From contig OX485803.1 in NCBI GenBank assembly GCA_950295325.1, forward strand, positions 20,710,001 to 20,770,000: a stretch of DNA of 60,000 nucleotides, given 5' to 3'. Of this stretch, positions 37,091 through 48,305 are shown piece after piece. The DNA comes from Polytrichum commune. Its lineage: Eukaryota > Streptophyta > Polytrichopsida > Polytrichales > Polytrichaceae. Position numbers and translations under genes: made by a program. Positions within the stretch are counted from its first letter, which is position 1. Every line of letters starts with the position of its first letter. The notes under the pieces were generated by a model. That model was not told the origin of the DNA and did no database searches. It was given only the letters and a program-made list of their open reading frames with translations.

Positions 37091-38832
37091 CGCTGCTGCA
37101 TGGCTCAATTGGTAACTAAACATGAAAGCTGGCTCACCGACAATTTCCTCAAGTTGTATTTCCTGGACCTACATTCCAAATTATTGTGGAGAATTCCATG
37201 AACTCTCCTCAGACTGCTGCTCTTTCAGCAGAAGTTGATTGAACCTCCACATATGTCGGACCGATTATATTGCATCCGAGGAACCACTTCGGTGTGCATT
37301 CTCTTTGATAGAACTACCCGATTTAGCAGTGCATGGTGTGTGCATAAGCACTTTGAACATGCTTCTCTCCGAGACAATTACTTATTTGTGCAAAAAGATT
37401 GACGTTTTTGGTAGACTCTGGCAAGACTCGTAGTGATAGTTCCTTGCGCTTTCCTTTCCTTCTGCTTTTCGCAATTGGTAAGGTTCAACACTGAAATAGT
37501 GTATGTGGGAATCGAATCTGGATGCGCGGCTTACAGTTTAATCTCCATCTCTTCCTTTCCTCTACGCTGTACTTTAAAGATGCAACAGGAACATCCTGCT
37601 GTGTCTAGTTGATTTTAAATTCTGCAATGTAGGATAACGGGGTACGTGCATCTACAGTTATTGGAGACAGTAACATTGTGGAAAGATGGGCTGGTTTTGA
37701 GGTCGAAGGAACAGTAACCTTCGTTTGAGAAGACTGCTTAGTTCTAACTTAAACTGCTCCCACGGTTCCGGATGCGATCGAGCTCCATCCTTTACGCACC
37801 TTTTCAGACACAAAGATGTAAGTGAAACTCTAGAGAAGAAGGTCCAGGCTTCTGATCAACGAGGTTCTACCGAGTACCCTTCTAAGAACGACAAATTGGT
37901 TATTCCATCTGTGGTCTGCGTATTACTTGGAGTGTGTAACCGATGCTACCGCATCTGTGCGCCGAGGAGGGATCATGCAGGAGAGGCGGAAATCACAGCC
38001 AGATCCGTCCTGACGTACTCTCTACTCAATAGTGCAACCCTCATCAAATCACTAGTCGCCCATATGATCAAGATTTGGTCGTGCTCTCTACAACGTTTAA
38101 ATGGCGAAGGGTATCTGTCCGGATTGAAGTTATCCATCTGGGTACGATCATGCTGAGGCTTCGCTCTAGAGAAACTAGATTGAAGTTGTGGTCCCTCCGT
38201 CACGTATCCAGTTACATAACGACGATCAGGCTTTACGGGACATGGGTTTGAGCACACTCAAGTCTACAGTATTCAGTCATCGTTCTAGGTTTCTGTCTAC
38301 GCAGTGGTATTGTGAGATAGTGAGGATTTTGGTGCACCACTAGAAATGTACAGTTCGCGTACATATGAGGGGTGGTGGTCTCCCCTCTTCCTTTTGTGAC
38401 GTAGTAGGTCTCGCGAAGGTGGGTCTGAATAAAGCTTCCATGACTGAAGGTAATGCAATTATCTTCAATTAGAATAGTCTCTTCCTGCCGCGTTTGAAGA
38501 CAGTGGCAGAAACATGTTGTGTGCGGAGAAACTTTTGCCCAGCGGGGTGACGATGAGCTCATATTCGGAGCTTCATTGAAGCTTGTGATAGAAGTTGGAC
38601 TTCGACCGAATTTCCGTTACGTACACGTAGGTCAATAATAGGTTAGATCTCTTGCAAAAGTTGTGGCGTCTCAAGCTTTCTGATTAAATTTGAGTTGTGG
38701 TCTTCATAATTCATCTTAGCGTATTACCGATTTTCTGGAATTGAAGAGTGTGGCCAATTTTATTGCAGGACTTGTAGGCCGAAGATTTGGCATTTCTAGA
38801 AGGAGTTCTTGTCCAGACTCCATACCCACACA

Positions 38833-41800
38833 ATGTCTTCGCAGGACGATAGAGTAATGGATGCCTCCGGAAAATATGTACGATACACGAATGAGCAGGT
38901 GGAGGCTTTAGAGCGGGTATACCACGAATGTCCGAAGCCAAGTTCGATACGGCGGCAGCAACTGATTAAGGATTGCCCTATTCTTGCAAATATTGAGCCC
39001 AAGCAGATCAAAGTTTGGTTTCAAAATCGAAGGTTCGTAGTTCGCCCAATTTGTTTCATGGACGTCTGCACCTTTTTTCAATTGATGATTGTAGCAAAAT
39101 TGTTTACTTTTGGAACTCACCTCATTTCATTTCACGATGTGAATATCACACCAACCATTTTAAGGGGTATATAAGTCTCTCTTATGATGAAATTAATGTC
39201 GTAGGTCTTGTTTACATTAACACCGTTCCTGATCCTATGAGTTTCATAGAGTTTAAAACCCCTGGTTCTCGGAGTAGAAGGGACTTATGATGAATGGGCA
39301 GAACTCTTGGTCGGAATCCAATGGTACATGGATTTCTCTTTGAATGGAGACCTTGATTCAACATCACCTTTTCCTGATTTTCCGAGATAAATCAGAAGAA
39401 GCTCATGGGTTGCTATCTCCATTCATACAGATGCCGGGAGAAGCAGCGAAAGGAAGCCACCAGGTTGGTCAGTGTTAACGCAAAGCTGACGGCTCTCAAC
39501 AAGCTTCTCATGGAAGAGAACGAGCGCCTTTCCAAGCACTCCTCCCAGCTTACTCTGGACAACCACTTTCTTCGTCAACAGTTGCAGCAGGTCCCAAATC
39601 TACCACCGGGGAAACGCCGTCTTGGTGATCAGGTATGTTTAGGTCTCCACGTTCAGACACCAATGATACTTCCTTGAGGAAAACCCTTTTCTCTCGAAGG
39701 GTTTCATCACTTCTCTTAAGCGTCTCCGAGCATAGTAGTGGCGTACTTCCGGTGATAAAGGGTTCACAACTGCGCGTAGTAGTATTTAAGATGTTATCTA
39801 TCACTTTCCAAAAGTCCATCTCTTTCATTATAGGGATGTGACCTGAGAGATAAGGAACTAGGTCCTAGTTTGTCTAAGGTAAGGTAGTGACATTTGGGTC
39901 CGCAAGGTGGTGCAGCAAGGAATGAAGGAAGAAAATGGCTCCCTAGGGGTAATGGGCGGTATCGGGCACAATGGCGTGAACAAGAATTCAACTCAGGGCT
40001 GCATCATGAATGTGCGAGTGCATGCGCAGGCTGCGGCTGCTCTGGCGTCTACTGACACTAGCTCGGATTCTGTCGTCACCGGTGGCGCTTTGCCCCCTCA
40101 ACTTACACCGCAACATTCTCCTCGCGAATCTAGCCCTGCTGGGTTTGTGCTCCTACCCTGCGTCCGTCCAGGGTCTTCGCTTTATTTTCACGAGGCTCAG
40201 AAATTAGAAATCCTCACGTTTTATAGATTGGGCATAGTTTTATTGTCAATCTTTGTCACTTGGATCGCGCTTGGATTTCACTCTGCCGCATTTGGAGTTT
40301 TAACATTATTGTGGTACTTGTGTGCGCAATGTCAGACTGCTGTCTATTGCAGAGGAAACTGTAACCGAGTTTGTTTCAAAGGCCACGGGAACTGCAATTG
40401 ACTGGATTCAGTTACCGGGTATGAAGGTGAGTGAACTATGGGAAATTTTCCTTGAATGGTATTTACGTTTCTGATTGGATGCAACCAGTTCGTGCTTTGT
40501 ACGTCATGCTTTGGCTGGGCTATGGATAGGTTGTATTGTGGAGGATGCCACAGGAAAGCAGATATCGAATGCTCAGCTTGGTCCAAGAAGATATAGCAGT
40601 ATGCTTTATGCTCTAGTTTGTGATGGATCACTCTTGGTGGCCTCTCTTGTAAATTGTGGGAAGGGTTATTAGCAGTAGTTGATGGGCGTCATTTGGTGGC
40701 ACAAAGGTAACAAGTATAGAGTTGATTCGATATTTGATCGTGAGCAATGTGGACTCTATTATACAGCCTGGTCCGGATGCCGTTGGCATTGTCGCCATTT
40801 CTCATGGCTGCCCGGGAGTCGCGGCGCGAGCTTGTGGCTTGATTGGGCTTGAACCTAGCAAGGTACTTTAACCCCAACGCTCAGAAGAGTAATTTTGTGG
40901 AGATTTTTGTGCTGTAATTTCCAACCGTAACAAACCAGGTTAAAACACTCGTTTTCATATATTGTGAGACATTGAGGAGAATTTAGTACTTGAATTCCTT
41001 TTTTCGCATACTTCTGGGACAGGTTGCCGAGCTTCTGAAAGACAGGCCGTCGTGGCTTCCGGACTGCCGTCGTCTGGACATATTGGGTGCATTTCCAACA
41101 GGAAATGGAGGGACTGTTGAGCTTGTGTACACACAGGTAAGCTCTGAAACAGCGCTTTGAGCTTTTACTTTCTTCGAGCTGCATCAACTGACACATTATG
41201 GTGGCATTGGTTTTCATTGCGGACATTGTACCCAGCTCTGCTGTCCTGTCGCATTGGGTTATAAGTTAATAGTGATTAAAGCAATGCCTAGACTAGGTTA
41301 TCACAATGACAATATTGGTTAAATTTGTGCACTGGCATTATTTATTTGATTTGAACTTTCTCTCAATGTTGTACTGCCAGATGTAATTTAAGTCCAGAAA
41401 GCATGTTTCTTTGCTTTACCATAAAATGAGTCCAGTGTTTAATCAACGATACTTGATATTCAGCTGAAAGCCTTCAATAGTCAGTCTTCTTACTCTTTTG
41501 AGTTTGGTACTTTATGTTTTTCAGATGTATGCTCCAACAACATTGGCTCCTCCTCGAGATTTCTGTACATTGAGATATACAACTATTTTGGAGGACGGAA
41601 ACTGGGTGGTATGTTAAATTATGACTGAGTTGTCCCACTCTGATATGTATCATGGCATCCTGTACTTCTGTCAATATAGAGAAGGTTTGGGAGGCTTTCA
41701 TTGATTATAGCGCCAGTTGAAGGACGCAGATCAGTGGTATTGGTATAGGCAAATTATACATAAAGTTAATGTAGTACTGGGACATTTGAGCTTAACTCTT

Positions 41801-44800
41801 CTGTACATTTGAGCTCCTATGTATTATTATGAATCTTTCTAATATGTCTTATTAACTTTACCCTGAAATGTTGCTAAAACCTATGGACAAGTTTGAAAAA
41901 GAAAACTCTTAATCCAATCCATGCTGTAAAACTATGTAAAAATCTATCTAATTCCTATTTTAAGTTGGCTGGCACACATTTTTGTGTTTTTTACCAGATT
42001 TGTGAAAGGTCTTTGACCGGAGCACAAGGAGGCCCAACTATTCCACCAGTGCAGTCATTTATCCGAGCTGAAATGTTACCAAGTGGATATTTGATCCGGC
42101 CTTGTGATGGAGGTGGATGCATTATCCACATTGTAGATCATGTGGACTTGGAGGTACATCCACAATAACACCTCTTCATTTGCTAAGCTGCCATAGTAGT
42201 AATATTGATCTTCATTGCCAGTCCTTGTTAATGAGGAATCTGATGACATGATAGAAAATCGTATGACCTCTAATGGTGCCACCATCCATGTTCCACAGTG
42301 AACCCCTTGAGAATATGTTAGTAACGACTGGACCTGGACAATCATTGTGCTCTCTGGTTGACAAGCATATCTGGAAAGGCGAATGTGTGAAAAATATTCT
42401 ATAAGGAAATATGATATATTTTACTATCTTTAGAGATCTCTTCGTAGCAAAAGACATGAAGAGGGATGTTGATATGTTTTGATTCTTTTGGATGCAGTCG
42501 TGGAGTGTACCTGAGGTTTTGAGGCCTCTATACGAATCGTCTGCAGTTCTTGCACAGAAGACAACAATTGCGGTAGGTTTTTTCTTGCAGATTGGTATGA
42601 ACTCACCTCTTAAAACGACATGAAAACACATTATTGAAGAACTCTGCATGCGGGTAGCCACAACAGAATTGCCTTGACTTATATTTTCCTCGTATGTGTA
42701 TAATTCAGGCTTTGAGGTTCTTGCGAAGGCTAGCGCAAGAATCGAGTGGAGAAGTTGGTCAAAGGGGTGGTCAGCAACCGGCCGTTCTTCGGGGTCTCAG
42801 TCAACGTCTAGCCAGGTGGGCAAAAGTTGGACATAGTGGTCCCAAACTGAGAAGCTTTCGTGCCAGTTGCTTTTCTGAGTTTCACCAAAGTATGTCAGAT
42901 AAGTAAGTACTCCAACATAACGGAATTATCACTAGCCATCTACCATAAGATGAGATCGTGACAACAGGTGTTTTTTGGTGCATTTCCAGGGGATTCAACC
43001 AGGCAATAAATGGATTTGCCGATGATGGCTGGGCGACCACCGTTAGTGATGGCATGGATGATGTTAGTGTGCTGTTGAATGAAACAGCTAGCACAAAATG
43101 TGTAGGTGGGCAAGATGTTTCAGATAGGCTCCTGTGCAATCTTGGGGGAGGAATATTATGTGCTAAGGCCTCCATGCTCCTCCAGGTACCGTATTTCTTC
43201 CCATTCAGCTTTTTCATACATGAACCCCCCACATCCATGAGTAGAATTGCTTCTAAGAACCTTATTTGTGCTCTTTGGCTAACCAACAGCGGGCATGCTG
43301 TACAGAATGTTCCCCCAGCCATGTTGATTCAATTTCTGCGGGAGCATCGTTCAGAGTGGGCAGACTGTGATATCGACGCAGATGCTGCAGCTGCTTTCCG
43401 CAGCAGCACGCGCAACGGCAATGGCTGCCATGCCCAGCTGCCACTGCCTCTTACTCACTCTGGTGAACAAGACGAGGTTAATATCTCACCAAACCGGATT
43501 CAAAGTACTTTGATTATATCATTTGCTAAAGGGAGTGGAAATTCATGGTAGCCATTTTCTTCTGAGGTCTTACTTGTGACTGGTAGGTCCCTTTTTCAAT
43601 ATGGTTAGTCAAGCTTTCAGATCCTGCAATAAACACTGTTGATCGAATTCATATAAGCATGGAGGATTCTGTGTATATCACTACTCAGTGAGTGAATTGC
43701 TGATTCTTGTTTATGTGCTCTGCTTTCTTGTAGTTCCTGGAAGTTGTCAAACTTGAAAGGCATGGAGCATCAGATGGTATACACACCAGGGATAATTTCC
43801 TACTGCAGGTCTGTGATTTTTCTACATATGTTGAATTCCTAAAGTATTGCTGCATGCTCAATCTTTAGATAGTCAAACTTCTGGTAGATTTATTGTACAT
43901 CAAAATCAGCATTGCTAGAGCTACGGTACCTGAAGACTGAAGTATTCAAGGTATAAAGAGAACCATATTTTGAGTCTCCAAGTAATTGTGGATGTTACTT
44001 TGTGGATGTCTGACAGCTATGCAGCGGAGTAGATGAGAATGCAGTGGGTGCGTGTGCCCAGCTAGTCTTTGCACCTGTGGACGTGGCCGTATTGGATGAT
44101 GTTCCTCTGCTTCCATCTGGATTTCGTGTCATCCCCCTGGACTGCAGTTTACTTGTAAGAATCCCTTTGGTGTGATCACCTCCCTTTTCTCTACCGCTTT
44201 ATGTAGTAAACCTAACCTACCTTTGCACAGTATACAGGGACAGGATATGACATGATCAATATGCATTTAAGGTGATGTAAGCATGCGGTTATCTTTATCA
44301 GATACAGATCACCAGAATGAAATTTAACAAACCGGCTTATTTTGGTCCAGGATGGATTGGGCTTATCCCGCACACTCGACCTCGCTTCCACTCTGGAAGG
44401 TGGTCCAGATGGGGGTCGTTTGAATGGCAGTAATGGAGTTGGAACAAATTCTAATCTTCGTTCAGTGCTTACCATAGCATTCCAATTCACTTATGAGGCC
44501 CATACTAGAGACAGCTGTGCTGCTATGGCTCGCCAATACATCCGAACTGTGGTGGCTTCTGTACAACGAGTAGCTATGGCATTGGCCCCTTCTCACATTC
44601 CACCTCACCTAGGCAACCGCCTGCCTACGGGTTCCCCAGAAGCTCTTGTATTGGCCAGACGAATTCTGCAGAGTTACAGGTCTTTCAGCAGCTCCTTCTC
44701 CTTTTTACAGTATTTTTGTGGATCTTATTACATTAAATATCTGATTTAATGTGGCATTAAAATTGGTGTGGCGTGTTAACCAGAGGTGGTCTTCATGACT

Positions 44801-46178
44801 TGTCATGTAGCACCAAGTCTCATATGACAGCTTATCTAGTTGCCACCCAGTGATTGCAAGCCAAGTTGTGTGGGTCGGGTGATAGTGTGGGCCACACTAA
44901 ATCAGATGTTTAATGTAGCTGTTTATTAATACTTAGGACAGTAAACATCTGATCTACTGTGTCATTAAAATTGGTGTGCTGTGTTAATGAGAATGGTCTT
45001 CATGACCTGTCTTTTAGCAGCACCTAGTGTTACATGGCACCCTCTCTAACTGCCACTCAGTGATTGCAAGACAATTAATGTGTGGGCCGTGATGAATAGT
45101 GTCAGCCACATCAAACCACATGTTTAATTCAATGACTATATATATATATATATATCTGTCATATATGTGTGTGTGTGTGTGTGATTTTGTACCGATGGTG
45201 TACATTGGGATATATGGGTCTTATCTTGCTAAACGTTATCTGGCCCTATGTTCTGAAGATGCAATCTCATTTCTGTTCTCTGGAGTTTCTGGCTGCAGAA
45301 TACACATGGGCATGGAGCTTACAAGAGTAGATGTGGGAGATGATGATGCATTATTCAAGGTGTTTTGGCATCATAATGATGCCATTGTCTGCTGTGCCTG
45401 GAAAGTAAGTTCTCAATCCCTGGGGATACTTTAAATATGATACCACGATATGTCCTCAACGGCTTTGATCCAGCTTAAACTAGATAAAATTAGTTATATG
45501 GCTAAGCAAACTGCAATAGCTCAAGAAATCTCCAGTTTCTGGCAACGATAGTTTCTTCTTTAATGTATCTACATGCATATATGAACCCTGGAACAGATGA
45601 TATTAAGCAGCTATTAATTTCAGAGCGTGGGAATGATCTGCTAGCAGCAGGGTTTGCCAGAATTCACGTTTGCAAATCGTGCGGGTTTGGAGATGCTGGA
45701 GACGTCATCAGGAGCTCTGCAAGATTTGCCATGGGAAAAAACCCTGGATGAGAATGGCCGAAAGACAGCCTTCGCAGACTTCACCCAGGTCATACAACAG
45801 GTAAGGCTAAATTCTTTGAAATCGTGAAAGACAGTAATGTCCAAGAAAGATGTCTGCTTTACAAGCGGCACTTATCAAATGTGACATACCTAGCGTGGGT
45901 GTCCTCATAGAAAATGATCACGATCTACCTGTTTGCAGCACTCTTATTTTCGATGGTGGTTTTTTGCATGAGAGCTAATTAGTTGAGGAATTATTCACAT
46001 TCTTACTGATCGTAATCAACTCGTGCAGGGTTATGCTTGTCTTCCCGCGGGAGTCCGTATATCTAGTCTTGGGAGGCCAGCCATGTATGACCGCCTACTT
46101 GCATGGAAAGTTTTAGCCGACGACGACTCGACACAGTGCATCGCATTCCTCTTCATGAACTGGTCCTTCTTGACATGA
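38833..46178 (+). CDS. C3HDZ: Class III HD-Zip transcription factor (18 coding exons)
   Basis: A nuclear DNA-binding regulator of the REVOLUTA/PHABULOSA family, which controls meristem, vascular and organ-polarity patterning in land plants. Exons: 38833-39032, 39431-39632, 39907-40142, 40336-40426, 40767-40862, 41023-41136, 41525-41608, 41998-42153, 42498-42572, 42709-42815, 42990-43185, 43306-43476, 43734-43808, 44017-44154, 44351-44679, 45299-45404, 45651-45800, 46029-46178. All introns are GT-AG, phases agree, and the total is 891 codons plus TGA, within the family's usual range. Domains: homeodomain about residues 14-74 (KQIKVWFQNRRCREKQRKEA), leucine zipper about 75-118, START about 215-425 (GLLSIAEET, PGMKPGPDAVGIVAISHGC), and C-terminal MEKHLA about 745-891 ending MNWSFLT. 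The ATG is the first after the 38768 acceptor and an in-frame TAG lies at 38797. Two boundaries are uncertain: exon 3 may start at 39916, and exon 17 sits at a tandem acceptor. No frame damage was seen. Confidence 0.95.
40416..40426 (+). promoter_or_regulatory. miR165/166 pairing site, 5' half (end of exon 4)
   Basis: The last 11 nt of exon 4 (CGGGTATGAAG, coding for the end of PGMK) join after splicing to the first 10 nt of exon 5. The joined 21-nt site matches the known miR166 target except, by my alignment, two mismatches in the 5' part and one terminal G:U. In HD-Zip III genes this site mediates transcript cleavage. The intron between the halves (40427-40766) means genomic DNA and unspliced RNA lack the full site. 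Confidence 0.85.
40767..40776 (+). promoter_or_regulatory. miR165/166 pairing site, 3' half (start of exon 5)
   Basis: CCTGGTCCGG at the start of exon 5, coding for PGP, completes the microRNA site begun at 40416-40426. It pairs with the miRNA seed, and all but the terminal base are Watson-Crick. Confidence 0.85.
44733..44913. mobile_element. MITE A in intron 15 of the HD-Zip III gene
   Basis: The termini 'aatatctgatttaatgtggc' and 'gccacactaaatcagatgtt' are inverse over about 20 bp and are bounded by TTAA-like text on both sides. In reverse complement the interior matches 5287-5449, including 'acttggtgctacatgacaag'. It is 181 bp and non-coding. It lies wholly between the exon 15 donor (44680) and the exon 16 acceptor (45298), so the coding frame is unaffected. 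Confidence 0.75.
44942..45126. mobile_element. MITE B in intron 15 of the HD-Zip III gene
   Basis: A second element of the same family in the same orientation, 28 bp after the first. The termini are 'taaacatctgatctactgtg' and the inverse-like 'cacatcaaaccacatgttta'. It shares 'ttaaaattggtgtg', 'ggtcttcatgac' and 'cagtgattgcaag' with its neighbour but is clearly diverged from it. It is followed by a (TA)n tract (about 45138-45155) and a (TG)n tract (about 45166-45182). Confidence 0.75.
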
Positions 46179-47887
46179 CGTTGTTACGGAAGCGTTGCAG
46201 AAACTCTCAATGCGAAGGGAACTTCTGGTGCTCACTTCTAGACTGAAAAAACCAACCAACTAGCTCTCGCTTCCATGTGAGACATTGATACACAAGTTTT
46301 GGAGACACCTGATCATGCATCCATACATGGTGCCCGTAAATTGTATGCACGAGTGGTGGTGGTGGTGGCTCCCACAAAACTCTTCGGCCCATAGAACTTG
46401 TAATTTGTAGTAGAGCCCGTGAGGCATACGTATTTACTCAGATTGTCAACCAGCATTTGATGGTGTCAGCATCTTCACACATGAAGAAACATTTTTGCTC
46501 CCCCATCGACTAACACCTGCTTACTGCCGGGGTACGTACCAACTCCACAACCTGAGCTCGCCGCCACCCTGATCTGAAAACTCCAATTTGTTGGAACACA
46601 AGTTTTATGTCATTTGCAACGGATGTATCTGATGGTAGGTACTTTGAACTGCTATAAGTACCATTTTAGTTGAGTTCATCAAGAAACCGAATGGCGGTTT
46701 CAATCTTGCATTCCTCGTCATGCTGCCTTTGCTTCTTTTCTTACCTTATCGTTTCTGGCATTTATTCTGTCCATTCATTTCTGCTTATTTGTCCTTTTAC
46801 TCGCACTTGGACTTATCAACGACAGGCCCATTCCAGGTCAATCTATACTAGAACCAAACCCATTGTAACGCCAACGGCATAATTCTAAACTTTGAGGATT
46901 TTATAGTTATGTCTTGAACAATGAGTCATTCAAATATTATAGCACTTTTGTTTGCACATCTTTGTGATAACTCTTCCTCATCTTCATTTATTAGATTAAT
47001 CAAACAGTGGCACAGGCCATCATCACACTACTCGGTGTGATAAGAAAGTGAAAGGTTGCCTGTGAAACTTGGAAGCCGAGCTTGTAGAAACCACCCGTTG
47101 ATTGAAACCATGTCATCCCAATCGCAGGTGCTCATGACCCATGCAATATAAGAGTGTAATTGTTTTGCTTCGAATCTGTTGGATAGAAAATCAATGAAAT
47201 TGTGACAATTTGTTGCCAGGCAGTGTCATAGTTCATAGTTGCATGTGACAATGTGTACTAAGTAGCATGCATATATATGTATACAAACCCTTCACCTCAG
47301 GGATTCTAGAAAATATATCAATCAAATTTAATAATTTATGAGTGATCCTGCCAAGTCTCACTCTTTGGAATGATCCGAAGCCTCCAATCACAACCCAAAC
47401 AACCATGATTCATAGCCTGGAGACCTATCTCATGCACTTGACACCTTCGAATTCCTTTGGATCGGAAATTACTGCCATCCGGAAAGTGGAAATCGTTGCA
47501 TGCGAGCTTACCTCTCTCATCCATCCATGTTGCAATCATGCCCCCTATAGACTTGTGGCTAATAAATCATCTTTGATGTACTCTACTAGAATAATATTGG
47601 GGTTTTCAAGCTGAATATTGCGTCAAATCAATGAAGAAACGTAAACATTTATGATACATACCATTTCAAGCTCTCTCGTATGTATGAAAGAAAGATATGC
47701 TCATGTGCAATAATTTCCTCTCTCCTCACCTCATTTGTTCTATACTAGTTTGGGCCAATGTTGAGCATGTGTTGTACATGTGCATGTGAATCAATGTCTC
47801 ATGCCACATAATGATCAACAATATTGGAACTTTTGAATAACGACTGCGTTTAAGCCTTTAGAGGCCGAAGCACAAGTAAAGGAACTT
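46179..47887. other. 3' untranslated region and downstream flank of the HD-Zip III gene
   Basis: No second gene is seen. The first several hundred bp after the TGA are the likely 3' UTR. Possible polyadenylation contexts include 'aaaatcaatgaaattgtgac' near 47,188-47,207, but none is decisive. Open frames here (for example 46670-46882, 47336-47614 on both strands) have no domain. Confidence 0.4.
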
Positions 47888-48305
47888 GTATGGGGTGGGG
47901 TTTAGTTGTTTAGGGAGGGCTTCACTCTTTCAGACAATGAAGCAAGCCATTATTGGCCAACTCTGGGTCTAGCCCCCGTATTTTTGGGCAACCAGTCTAC
48001 AACAATGACTAAGTTTATAGATGTTGTAGTTCTTTCATTTAAGGACTTGCTAACCCCACCTAGGCTCATATAGGTGGGGAATTGGACTCTAAACCTGTAT
48101 GGGGTGGGGTTTAGTTGTTTAGGGAGGGCTTCGCTCTTTCAGACAATGAAGCAAGCCATTATCGGCCAACTTTGGGTCTAGCCCCCGTATTTTTGGGCAA
48201 CCGGTCTACAACAATGACTAAGTTTATAGATGTTGTAGTTCTTTCATTTAAGGACTTGCTAACCCCACCTAGGCTCATATAGGTGGGGAATTGGACTCTA
48301 AACCT
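47888..48305 (+). repeat. 209-bp tandem duplication
   Basis: The sentence 'gtatggggtggggtttagttg' begins at 47888 and again at 48097, an exact 209-bp period, and both copies run to 'ggactctaaacctg'. I counted only a handful of substitutions (for example cactctttc/cgctctttc, attattgg/attatcgg, actctggg/actttggg, accagtc/accggtc). Only two copies are present. Confidence 0.95.

Larger units (their letters stand above)
33481..38832 (+). promoter_or_regulatory. Probable promoter and long 5' leader of the HD-Zip III gene
   Basis: About 5 kb of comparatively GC-balanced, non-repetitive DNA precedes the start codon. A good 3' splice site (ttttattgcag) ends at 38768, so the coding exon very probably begins at 38769 and carries 64 nt of untranslated sequence with no upstream ATG. 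This implies at least one intron in the leader. Upstream exon ends cannot be fixed by eye. Small open frames in the region (for example 37725-38156) could be upstream ORFs only if exonic. A (CT)n tract lies at 37053-37087. Long, intron-containing leaders are known in HD-Zip III genes. The transcription start is unknown. Confidence 0.45.

Noticed and set aside
38809-38832. Upstream TTG-initiated extension of the HD-Zip III reading frame
   Set aside because: Plant nuclear genes start at ATG. The ATG at 38833 is the first in the exon and the family's N-termini are similarly short.
40010-40401. Continuation of exon 3 reading frame into a hydrophobic tail (VLLSIFVTWIALGFHS)
   Set aside because: This is intron 3 read through. 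Homology requires splicing from GG at 40142 to ACTGCTGTCT at 40336 to give AGLLSIAEET.
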